DNA from: Himantopus leucocephalus
Lineage: Eukaryota; Chordata; Aves; Charadriiformes; Recurvirostridae
Reading direction: 5' to 3'
NCBI GenBank assembly: GCA_003993805.1
Contig: RSEF01000003.1
Location: 85,479,595 to 85,543,594 of the forward strand
Length of the DNA stretch: 64,000 nt
Part shown: positions 13,001 to 25,000 of the stretch, one piece after another
Position numbering within the stretch: position 1 is the stretch's first letter
Layout: each line of letters opens with the position of its first letter
Notes under the pieces: generated by a model
What the model saw: only the letters and a program-made list of their open reading frames with translations
What the model was told of the DNA's origin: nothing
Database searches by the model: none
Translations under genes and position numbers: made by a program

Positions 13001-16000
13001 AAGTCTAGTCTTAATACTGTATGTAATAAAACAAATACCTTACATTTTTAAGCAATATAATGGTGCATGCTACAAAAACAAATCAAAAGCATAGCCTATT
13101 ATTCCACTGCACATACAAAAAACCCCCACAAAACCAAAATAGCTAGAAACTAATAAGAAATACTATGTTGATTTTTCAGTTCCTCATAAATGGAATTTGT
13201 GTTTCTGGACTCATACAGAAAATTATCTTTTACACAGGAACCAGCTGTAAATGAGAAGCCACACAGTGGAAACTGTTCAGCAACAGAATATGCTCAAAAA
13301 CCCCTAGCTTTGCTTCCTCCCTTAATGGTATTATCATTTCAAGGACAACAGAAACTGGGACACAATATGGTATTCCACATACCACTTATGCAATATTTTC
13401 AAGGGAATTTTTTGCTGCATGCTGAGTATATGCAGCTTTTTTTCATGTATCCAATTTGGGTACGGCACTTTCCGAAAGTCATCTGAAAGGGCAAGTAATC
13501 CAAATCCTAATCTTTTTGTTTAAATCAGAAGACCCCTTTAACTCCTTCAGTAATCTAGTAATATTAACCCTGCAGCTTCTTAGATTTTCTGAGGCTCCTT
13601 TTAAGCCCATCTCATTCCTCTGAGCTGACAAAGACCAGGTCTGATGTGAGACAGCATCTGAGGAATAGCTATGCAGGTATCCCTTTGAAAAGCCCTCTGC
13701 AACTAAACAAATAGCACTGTCTCAAGACCTTCCCTCTTGGAAACAGTGCGATAGGAGACATGGCAGACAGGTAAGAAAAAGAAGTTAAGGTTTAGGAAAT
13801 TCTAAAGAGAGTCTAATCCTATTGAAAGGGAGTCTCTTTAAGGACAGCTTGTTCTATGAGCAATCAGGGCTTGATTTCCTAGTAATCTCTCTTAGATATC
13901 AGTGTACCTACACATTCCACTTTTCAATGCTGGCTTCACACTCCAACCTCCAGCAAGACTGCCAGTTTTTATTCAACCCAAACACATCCTTCCACACATT
14001 TCTGTCTTCCCCAAACTATCCCCAGCTCTTGTTACACTCACCAACTATTGGCAAGATGCAGCATGTGTTGGGACTGATTCTGACTTAGATGTGCTGAATG
14101 GTTAGCCAGAAGGCTAAACACAGAAGTTAACTTTCTCTCCCAGAGGGCATTACATTGTATTTCCATCCCTACTTGGCTGCCAACTGTCACAATATCAAAA
14201 GACATTTGTTCTCTTGGAGACATTTTTCTTTGTCAGATCTGGCTGAAGTTGGCCAATGGGTTCAAAATTTATTAAGAGCAGAGTGACAGGAAGACAGATG
14301 GACAAACAGTGTGACTGCATAAGCTTTGTTACCTTAAGAAACCTGCCCCAAAACTGCCTAAAGGTTAGGACTTCTCTGCCATGTTTCAGCAAAATATGTT
14401 TTCAATTATTCTGTTTTAAAGCCTCTGACAATAGCAGTCGTAATAGAAATACTGACAGATCATTAATTATAGTACTGCTTCTGAGAAAGGACCATTATAA
14501 TAATATTCCTATGCTATAATTTTGTGAAGCATGACTATATTATTTGTTATAAAACCTGTCATATATTTGAGCTGAGCCAGTCCAAATAAAGAGGGGAGCA
14601 CCCATTTTGAAAGAAACAGTTGGAACTACTAGGTCAAAAGCATGATTCTAACAGTTGTGGGCTGGATAACAGGTACATGTGTAACTAACAGGCAATGTGA
14701 TCTTTATTCCTTCTGGAAACTTTGTATTAAAATACATAAAATTCCTGATATTCAGACTTAGGAGTACAATTTAGTATCTTCAAATATAGAGGGAATAAGG
14801 TCAGTTGAGAAGCCCTTTAACCACATTGCATTTCATTGCTTAATTGTCATTGCCACATTCATTATACAATAACATAGTGATAAAATCATGTCTAAGGGGC
14901 AAAAATTAATGAAATATGCAATGATGAAATTTATTGAATTTTAGGTGAATTCATTCTGTATTCAACTCCTATGAAACAAATCCTAAGCGAAGCAAAGCTC
15001 TGCTATAAACTACTGCTTGATCAGAAACGGGATTAGGAAAGATGAGCTGCGGAGGAAATAATTTAACAAAGGAAAAAATATTCTATTACTGCTCTTACAC
15101 TCACAAGAATGTTTTACTCAACTAAAACCCAGGAATTTACTCTAGAAGGAGAATGGGTAGAACTGAATACATTTTAGTTACCTACACTGCTGAATCTGAA
15201 TACATAAATGGAGTAGAAGTAGGGCATTTACACTAAGGTTTTAGTACAGCTCTGTTCGTAAAGTTGATTCATTAATGTCCCCATAAAGAGTGGTACGAGC
15301 AAAACTGAAGGGGGCAGCATAAGGGCTGGAATGAGCAAAAGTGACTGCTTAAGGGACATTGCACTTTGTGTTTTCCATTTAAAAATAAATATATGGACAC
15401 TGTTTTCAGAACCTACTGCAAAAGATATGGGGGAGTTTTATAGTTTTCACATGTGTACCAGCTTTCAAAGACGAAGCAGCAAGCATGACTGTATTTTTTA
15501 AATGCCTGAAAAAATGTCAAAATCAGCTTTGGGGGGATATTAGAAAAGGAGAGGAGAATATGAATCAATTTAAAATGCAAGATTAACAACAGAAATCAAC
15601 GAAGTTGTGAATCCTATGGACAGGTCAACTGCCATATAAAAGGGATATTCACAGATCCAGCAACCGGACATAAATGATCTCTGGTCAGGGAATAAATATC
15701 AACCCATGCTGGGCTGCACGTGAGAGGATTTTTCAGTCCTCACTTATCTGAAGGACATTTCAGAAGAGATAGGAGTGTGCATGTGATCACATGCAAATGC
15801 ACATGCATGCAAGACTGATAGTCTTCTAGGGCTTATTCACGTGCACATTCTCCACCTACACACCTCTCTTTTACTACATTTTAAAGGGAAACAATATTTT
15901 GGGGGAAGCGTTGGGATATCTTTAGAGATACAAACTCTTCAGGCCTCAACCTGCCAAAATGCAGTTGCTGTGCAAGTTAATTATGCTCTATTAATAATTA

Positions 16001-19000
16001 ATTACTTTCCAGAGGGAACAAAAAAAAAAAGATATAGAAAGTGCCACAACACACACAAAGACAACCAACTGCAAAATATACATTTTGGTACAATTATTGT
16101 ATTGTTATGTACAGGTGTGGCATAGGTGTTAGCAAACTTAACTTCCACAACTGTTACACGTGCAAAACCTGAATAAGGAAGAGAGTACCACAGCAGCCAT
16201 GCAACAGCTGTGGTAATACGTATGCATTTTTTCTGGAGGCAGCAACAGAAGTCTGTTCAGCTATGAGAGCTCCACAGGTGTAACCAGCACACTCAGAAAA
16301 TATTTATACTGTCCTTTAAAAATTACACATACATAATCTGTGAGAGGAGTTACTAAGGGACAGAGGCACTGTTGGGTAAATTTTCTCCTGTTATTTCTTG
16401 TACAGTAGTATAGGTCATACTGCCGATGAATCAGTCTGGATTGGTTTGTTCGTATTTTAAAGGAGATTAACTACACATTACATGCATGGAAACAAAATAT
16501 TACTATGTATGAGCCCACAGTGAATCCAATGGGCCTGCAAAAACTGAAGCTGGAAACCTGGACCATATTATACAGTAGAAAAGGGAACAGGAAAAAGAAA
16601 TATCAAAACATACCAAACTGCATGCCCCAGTCACCGAGGTAATTTATTCTTGTTACTTCGTGTCCCAGTGCAACTTTGAGGTTTGCTATAAAATTCCCTG
16701 GTAAGGAAGAAAAAAGGTATTATTATTCAGTTGCAGGTAGTCTCTCATCCCAACAGAACAGTTTTCAGTTTGTCTATGATCTGTATTCAAAATGAAGAGG
16801 AAAATCAATCAGATGAACTACTCCACAGAATTTACTAAAATAGTTCCCAACTAAAAGCAATAGTATTCTGAGCAGGAAAAGAAAGGTTGGGCATTTGCAA
16901 GGTGCTGAAAAAAGGGTAAGTGATAAAAACATACACGTGTATGTGCATGCACATACTGCAAAGTATATGAACATGGAAACCACTTTTTGAAGTCTTCTTG
17001 TATTCTCACAAATATGTGGCAGTATACATAATTCCCATTACAGTCAGGCAACCTCATACTAGGAGGTTAAGCAAGTACTCAAATTCACAAACCGCTGTGT
17101 CTTTAGAGAACATCAAGTCCTGAATCTCTATATATTGCCGGAGCAGTACTGAGCTCTGCACTTAACACACTATGTGTCTGATACACTCCAAACTAACCAC
17201 ATCACATAAGCACATCTCGGTTCTAACTGTTATTACAACACAAACCCTTCATCTTTCTCCTGAGCTTAGCTACAACCATAGAATTACAAAGATGAAATAT
17301 CTGCATCCCTTCCTCTATTTTTCCGTGCTTCAAGTGTACCTTTTAATTACTGATGTAAAAGGATGCAGAAAGATTTCTTTTCTTCTGTTATTATAACACC
17401 ATATTATAGCTTGCAATTACTTTCAATTCCATTCTCTGTAGTCAATTCATTATCTTACTATTGGACAAACATTGATCTACAGAACTATTTTTGAAATTGT
17501 TTTTTTTCTATAGCAAAGGCTCCAGAAATGGAACAAAAAGAGCCGAAAATATGTAATTTCACACAACTATCAGTCCATGAAGAGGAAGAATTATTAAATT
17601 TATGTAATTAATAGTTATACCCGGTACATTAAATATAATTGATAACTAATACATTATTAGCTGCACAGATGCTGTAGGATCTTCTGCTAATAACCTACTA
17701 GTTTTTACTGTGAGAGAGGGAAAGGAAGGAGAAACAATGTTTTCCATTAGAGTACTGCACAATAAACTTAGTAATTACTCCATTACAAATGACAACTACT
17801 GCATAAGTAATACTGGCATAAAGTAATTAACATATAAAAGAAAGCTTTTTACAAGACAGCCACCAAAACATAACTATCTGACTGCTCTGCAGGCCGGTGC
17901 AAATTGGAAATCTAAAATCCAAAGGACTCTCATAGCACCTCAATGAAAACTGCCCTGGGTGTCTTTGTCAAACAATTTTGAGCTACTTTATTTAATGTTC
18001 ACAGTCATAAAACTATATTACGTGTGACTTAATAAATCTGTCAGCAACACATCACACTTTTTTTCACTGCATAATGAGCAAAAGGTTTTTAATTAGCAAG
18101 TCGAGCCTGACAGCCACTCCACTGGAGAAAAAAGTTAGGAGTGTTCCCCTGTCAAGTGAAACAGGAAGACAAAGAAGCCTTTTTAGGAGGCAGTTAAATG
18201 CATACTTACCTACTATTGTGGAACGCAAGTGTCCTATGTGAAACTTTTTGGCAATATTAGGGGAGCTGTAACAAATTTTCACAAATAATGTTTGTTCAAT
18301 GTACAAGAGTATAAGATCACCAAGTCAAAAGAATTCAATTCATGTACATAGCAGAAAAATTGAAATAAAACCACAATTTTCAATTTTCCCTTTAAAATTC
18401 CCTGATTAGCTTCTGCTCTAGACAGCAAATTTTCCTATCCAGCCAGCTTTTCCTCCAATATCAGTTAAGAGCCAGCGTTAGAGGGGAAAAAAAACCAACC
18501 CCACATCTAAGAACCTCCCAAAACCCAAGTATACTAGTGACAAAGGACTTACACTACCTTCTCACTTTTTACATGTTTTGGACATACGGATCATTCTCCT
18601 CATACCTTTATTAGAGATAAATCTCATACCAGAACAGAGGACCTTGTGTACAAGAATCAGTAACTAAAATCACATCTTCTTCTACCAACAGTGGCCTCCA
18701 CAAAAACCCTGTACCCACAACAGTTCACCCCGATAATAAAATGGAAGTTCAGCTATGAAAATTTACTCTCCAAATTAAAGCCAAGGGCTTACTTTCCGTC
18801 ACTATGGAAGCCTGCAGAGGGAGTATAAGTGAACAAAAATATTTAGACATAAAGAGATCTGAGTCTGCCACTTTTCATTCCATGAGCAGGTGACTGTAAA
18901 CAAAATTCCACTGGACAGAAATTTTGGGGCCAGCAATTGAGAAGATTTAGCAAGACAAATGCCTGGCTGCTTTAGCAAGTTAAGGAGGAAGGTATTAAGG

Positions 19001-22000
19001 TGAAAAAACAAGTGAGTTAGTGGCTGAAAATTCAAATGATGCTTCTTCAGAACAAAATAAAAGAAACCTACTTAAAAACTGAAAGCTATTATGCACTAAA
19101 TGAGAACATTCTTAGTGCAGGGCAATGTGAGGCATGAACCCTTTAAATACCAAAAATATATTCTGGGAAAAAGCTTCAATTCCCTAAACATCACTTATAT
19201 TCTACTTGACAAATATATCAGAGTATCAAATACAGCTGAATATAATACCGTAAATATGTATTGTAGTTCTGAGGAGAAGGATCTGGGGGTCCTGGTAGAT
19301 CGTAANNNNNNNNNNNNNNNNNNNNNNNNNNNNNNNNNNNNNNNNNNNNNNNNNNNNNNNNNNNNNNNNNNNNNNNNNNNNNNNNNNNNNNNNNNNNNNN
19401 NNNNNGGTCCCTTCCAACTCTGAAAATTCCGTGATTCCGTGAAATATGGTTTAACTTCACAGGCATCATGCATTACAGCAATGAATATCAATCAGCAAAA
19501 TATCAATCAGCAGACAAGGCAATTTTCTCAAAGGACTCAACACACATTCTTACCTGAACTCAATCACTGCCTTTTGTCTAGGCACTGTAGAGAAAAGTTC
19601 ACTTTTTACTCCATACTCTGAGCCATCTTTCAACACCTGCTGCAACACTGTCTAAACCACAAGGAAGGGGCGAAAAAAAGAAAAAAAAAAAAGACAGGAA
19701 AATATGTTTCAACAACAGAAAGTGTGATCAGGAAAACTGTTTAACAATCACACAAGAGTCTGATCCAACAGCTTTTATTCACATTAGCAATTAGGCAGCT
19801 GGTCTGCTAAGCAAACAAGATCTTATATGCAGATGAAAATGCCATCAAAACTTTTGAAAGCTGCATCTGATCAATGAAAAAGTTAAAGAAACTATAGGCC
19901 TTAAAAGGAAGCGGAAAAGCTAGGTTTTATCATTCTTTAGGTCCATAACATGAAAGGGCAAGAGAGTAACCTGGGGATAACTGGTAGTCAGGAAACGAAA
20001 CTAAGTCCAAGAATGTGGGTAGAACAGTGACCTCACGTAAAGTGAGAGAGTTCTCCTGTAAATGGGGTTCTAACCAGGACTCTCACCTCTCCTAATTCAG
20101 GTAACACATCTTAGAATGAGAAGAGTACCTTGTAGATATGGACCATAGATTTGGATGAAAAAGTAAAACAGCTTATGAGCAGTAAACTTGACTACAGAAT
20201 TTACCTCACTATGCAGCCAAATGTTCTCAACAGGCGCTTTATTTTTCTTTTTTAATGAATAAAAAAAAGCTACATACCATACCTCTGGGCTTCCTCAAAA
20301 GCGTCCTCTTCCCACAAATACATCTTATCTACGCACACTTTTGGCCATTTCTCTGAAATTCCTAAGAGTCCTGTCCTATATCCAAGGGTTTTGACACGGT
20401 ATGAATACAGGGGACGCCTGCTGTGCACGGCACAGCTAGATCACATGGGTCCAACCCTTTGGGACACATCAGACCTCCCACACACTCCTTGTGGCTGAGG
20501 GCCTACAAGAAATCCCATGAGCTCTGACTGCACGAGCACTATAACGCACATGCAGGTCACCTGAATAGCACACGAACACACTTTCACTTCAGGAAATCTC
20601 ATGCAGATGTATAGGAGTTCTAGTCTTCATGGTTATCACTAAAGCCAATTTAAGAGACGAAACAACTACTACAGAATCCTCTCCATCAGTTGACTGCAGG
20701 TAGACTGCAGCTCATGGAACATTTGGTCATTCGTAACTCTAACAGCATATTTAAACATCAACCAGTGGTTTAAGTGGCACAGACAAAAGAACTTAGCTAT
20801 TTCTGATTTTAGTAGTAGGAATTTAAATTGCTTTCATTGTTCATCCTATAACATAAGGCAGATTAATGTTTCTACCTTTTTCCAGTTACTTTACATCACT
20901 GTCAACTGTATTTCTTCATTCAGCCTTTTTAGGAATAGCATCTGCCTAGCATTCTTTTCCTTTCCCATTGGAAGAAAGCATGTATATACAATGGGGAAGC
21001 AGAAAAACAGGACACTTGCAAGCACTTAAGCCTCCTCAGAACTACTAAGTCACTTAAGTCTATAACAGGAAGAGGAAAAAGTAACACATTCACATTCTAC
21101 TAAAAAGGCTAGGTTTTTCTAGGCACCAAAAGCCAGCTTTCTTTCTACTCCTTTAGTGCCAAAGAAATCCAACTATTCAATCCTCATGTGTCCAAACACC
21201 CCTTCTTCCCTTCTCCCCCCACGAGTCTGTAAGGATGCTGTGAATGGTCCCTCCAAAAGTGTGTCTACTTTGAAAGTATGAAGACTGTGTAAAATGCCTT
21301 AAAATATCTCCTCAACAGCTTGAACAGTTTGTGGGAAGAGGAATCCTATGCTGACTATACTATCAGTAACGCATTCATACAGCAAGGTAAGTCCCTGTAC
21401 ATACCCTACACACTTCAGTTTGTCACACAGATGCTAATACACTGCAAAACCTTGTATGTGAAGCTGTATGTATTGGACAAACTTCCCAAAGATAATAGAG
21501 GCCTTTAACAACATGAACTACAGTGGAAATCTCACTCCATTCAGTGGAAACTTTTCTTTTTATCCCCTCCAAAAATCACCTTAAAATTCTTCTGCAACAG
21601 ATACTGAATTAAAAAAAAAAAAAAAAGTGTGGTGCCTGTAGAAAAAAATGTTAATTCTGTTCTTATTATGGCACCTAAGAAGGCAAGCTAGACACACACA
21701 CGACTGTCAAATCTACCCATAGACCTATTCACCTTAGCAGTGAAAGTCACAGATAGGTTTTATCTCCTTCTGTCTCCTCAGTGACATAATGCAAAATGCC
21801 CTACATGCCCTAAATTCCACATTTTTTCCAGCAAAACTCTACTAGGCCAGACACATAGTTTTGCTTGACTCATTCAACTGACTAGATTTGCTACAGGCAA
21901 AGCACTTTGTGAAATCCTGTCCATGAATAAAATTTACCGCTGAAATTACTCTTTCAGTGAATAGTCAGCTGCTATGTTCTTATCAAGATGGATTATAAAT

Positions 22001-25000
22001 AAGATGAAAAATTAAAGGGATTTTTTTAGGCAATAAATAAAGCAACTGATTGATAGGCATGCCTAAGCATTAGCAACTCACAAGAAGAAAGGGTCCTACC
22101 ATTCAGGAAGAGAGGACTACAAGCCTAAGTGACTCACTGGAAGTCCTGATAGAAAGAGGGCTTCACCAGTATCAGGGAAGACCTGTTTTTTTGCCCCTAA
22201 TTCACATATGGTTAATTTTCTAAGACCACAATACCATTTTCCACATGAGTTGCTATCCCTACAGATAAATGCCATGAACACCACCACAACGTAGCTTGCT
22301 CCACAAGTTAGTTGAACTGGCTTAGCAAAGCTTTCATTCAGTCCCCAGTCTACCAGTACCAGCCATCCACTTATCTTTATGAAGCTCTGGCAAATAATCT
22401 AGAGAGAGTACAACTGAGACACTACTCTTGTAGACTGAGTGGTATCTTCCTTTCATTAAGTTACTGGTTTAACAAATGAAGCTTTCAATTTCAGTCAGGT
22501 ACTGGACTTTGAGCAATACATCCCCCCCCCCCCCNNAAACAACCCCCCCCCCCCCTTTTTTTTTTAACAAAGTATGTAATCATAAATCTGCTGTCAAATA
22601 CTTTTATTTCAGGTATCTTTTTATCATCCTTCGCTGTTTTCAACAAGAGTTGTTACATGCAAGATCAAAACTTTTGAGTTATATACTGTAGAAACCCAAA
22701 GCAGATGCCAAGTGTGCCTTTTAAAGCAGAAAGAGAAAGGAAAAAGAGGAGTTATGATTACCAGTGAATGGTACATACTCGTTTCCTCATAAGGATAAAC
22801 TTTTGGGAGCTTCATTCCAACTTCTAGGCCTACATAATAAATCAGCAACAGGGATCTCGAGGAGCACTTACAAAAGACAGTTTTAAACAGAAAATACCTT
22901 TCTAAGACAACAGTACGTGCTCTACAGTTTTATCTTGAAGAATTTATTTTTACCTTAATGCACCTGAAATATAGTACTTACCTTTGCTAATAATTCCCTG
23001 TTTATCGTAAAGTTCACTGTTCCTGGACCAGCACTGATTTCACTCACTACAGCATCACATTTTAGCTAGAAGTACAAAACAAAACAGAAACTGTATGTGA
23101 AAACAGCTAAATTCGAAAACTGTAATTCAATCCATTATAAATATTAATTTAATACACTATAAACGTTCAATGTTATTTATTGGTTTGAAGCAATCACAAA
23201 TGGATCATTTAATCAATCCTGTTGGAAAACAGATTATTTTATTACTTGAAATCCATGCTTAATAACTCTGAATGTAACTCAGCCTGAAATGTCACACATA
23301 TGTTTTACTTCAGACACTGCATGTGTACAGCCTGTGTTTTATTTTGACTGGGAGCAGTAGTTGATCTCTTCGTACACACAAAAGCTGAGATACATTTGGC
23401 AACTTACACAGTACCCAAAGTTTTAGACCGCTGTTTCTTGAAGTTTCTGATTTTAATGACAATGTTCTGCAATATCCAGTGACACAAAATAAAGATGTTA
23501 AACGCGAATTTATTAAAAATTCCATTTACAATTTCCATAAGGCACATGTTTTGAAAATTCTGAACCCACATGAAATATTTGGCCACCCAACCCCTAATGT
23601 CAACCTCCTCTTTACACAGATTTTGGTTTCTTCACAGGCTGAGAGTTTTGGATGTCAACCTGTCAGGTTTGAGAGTTTCTTATTAAACTAGCTGTCTTTC
23701 ATAGCCAAGAAATTGTCTCAAAAGAAAAAAAGAAAGAGGGATGGAAAGCACATAAAAGACAACACACTCACTTGATTAACATCTTTGAGAGAGGCAAGTT
23801 ATACATTCCTACTGAAGCTCATCAGCATGTAGAAGAAATTCTACCCCCATGCTAGGTCTCCAGCTTAGACACTAAATCATAGTTAGCCTTGAAGTTCTTT
23901 AACCTTCACAAGCTCCGATAACAACAAATTCCAATGTTTATTCACAAGCTACATGAAAAAATATTTCTTGTATTGACTCTGAATTTCCCACCTATTCATT
24001 TTACGAATGGTCCTTTCTACTTATGTTATGGGGCACAGAGAAGACAGAAATTCCCACTGGACTTTCTTTCTCTATACCATTTGTTCTGTTAAACGTTTTT
24101 CTACATAATCTGTCATTTGTCATCTCAGTGTCTTTCATCTCTCTTATGAGTGCTCATCTGGCCTCTCCGTAATTTTAACAACCTCTCCTCCAAGTGCCCT
24201 GTGGTTCTTTAGTAACCAGACCTCCCTGTGCCTAAGGCTTGGGCCAGAATGCCATTATCCTATACAGGTGCATAAAAACCCCACAACACATGACCCCTCC
24301 ACAAAGAACTAGCAGTCCAAAGATGAAACAAGAATCAGCCAGCCAGACGAAATCAAAAGCCCACAGAAACAAGACAGTTCTAACCTTTCTGACAGGCAAT
24401 TTTCAGCACATTAGAGTACATTATGTTTCATTTAGTATCATTTCACTTTATTATTTAGGCTATTTCAGTCAACAAGAAATATTTCCATCTCTCCTGCCCA
24501 ACCTAAATATCTGTCTTTCAAATACTGCAACCTTTATCCTTGGAAGTGACTAAGATCATGCTGTTGAACCTTGAGGCACTCCATTAACTGTTTATAATGA
24601 CAAAAACTGGTAATTGCCTACATTTTTCTCTCTGCTAGTTTTTGGTATGTAGTCATATTTTGCTAATTTCTACACTGCTTACCTTCTTTGTGGATGACAT
24701 GACCAGTCTAAACAAATCCACTTTGTGGATAACATGACAAGTCTAAACAAATCCACTGGTCTATTCAAATCCAACTGGTCTATTCAGTTTTGGGACTTAC
24801 ACTGATGGTCTGTTCTTCTGTTCTTCCATGTAAAGATGTAGGGCTAAGTGTCCCAGGTTTATTTAATGAGCCACAAAGAATAAAGGAGAGAGACAATTCT
24901 AGCTTTCTAACCACTGGAATAGCATCTGTTTTTAAAGTGACAGACTAGACCAAGGAAAAAAAAATTGTTACCGTGATGTTACTGCCATTGGACCAGATTT

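Larger units (their letters stand above)
18266..19553 (-). other. RARS2: RARS2 intron 5
   Basis: Contains a plus-oriented CR1 interrupted by a 100-N gap near its exon 5 end. The remainder is unique-looking. Confidence 0.85.

Noticed and set aside
24761..24790. Possible tRNA T-loop (attcaaatcc)
   Set aside because: No A-box, anticodon arm or acceptor stem around it; it is part of a small tandem duplication.
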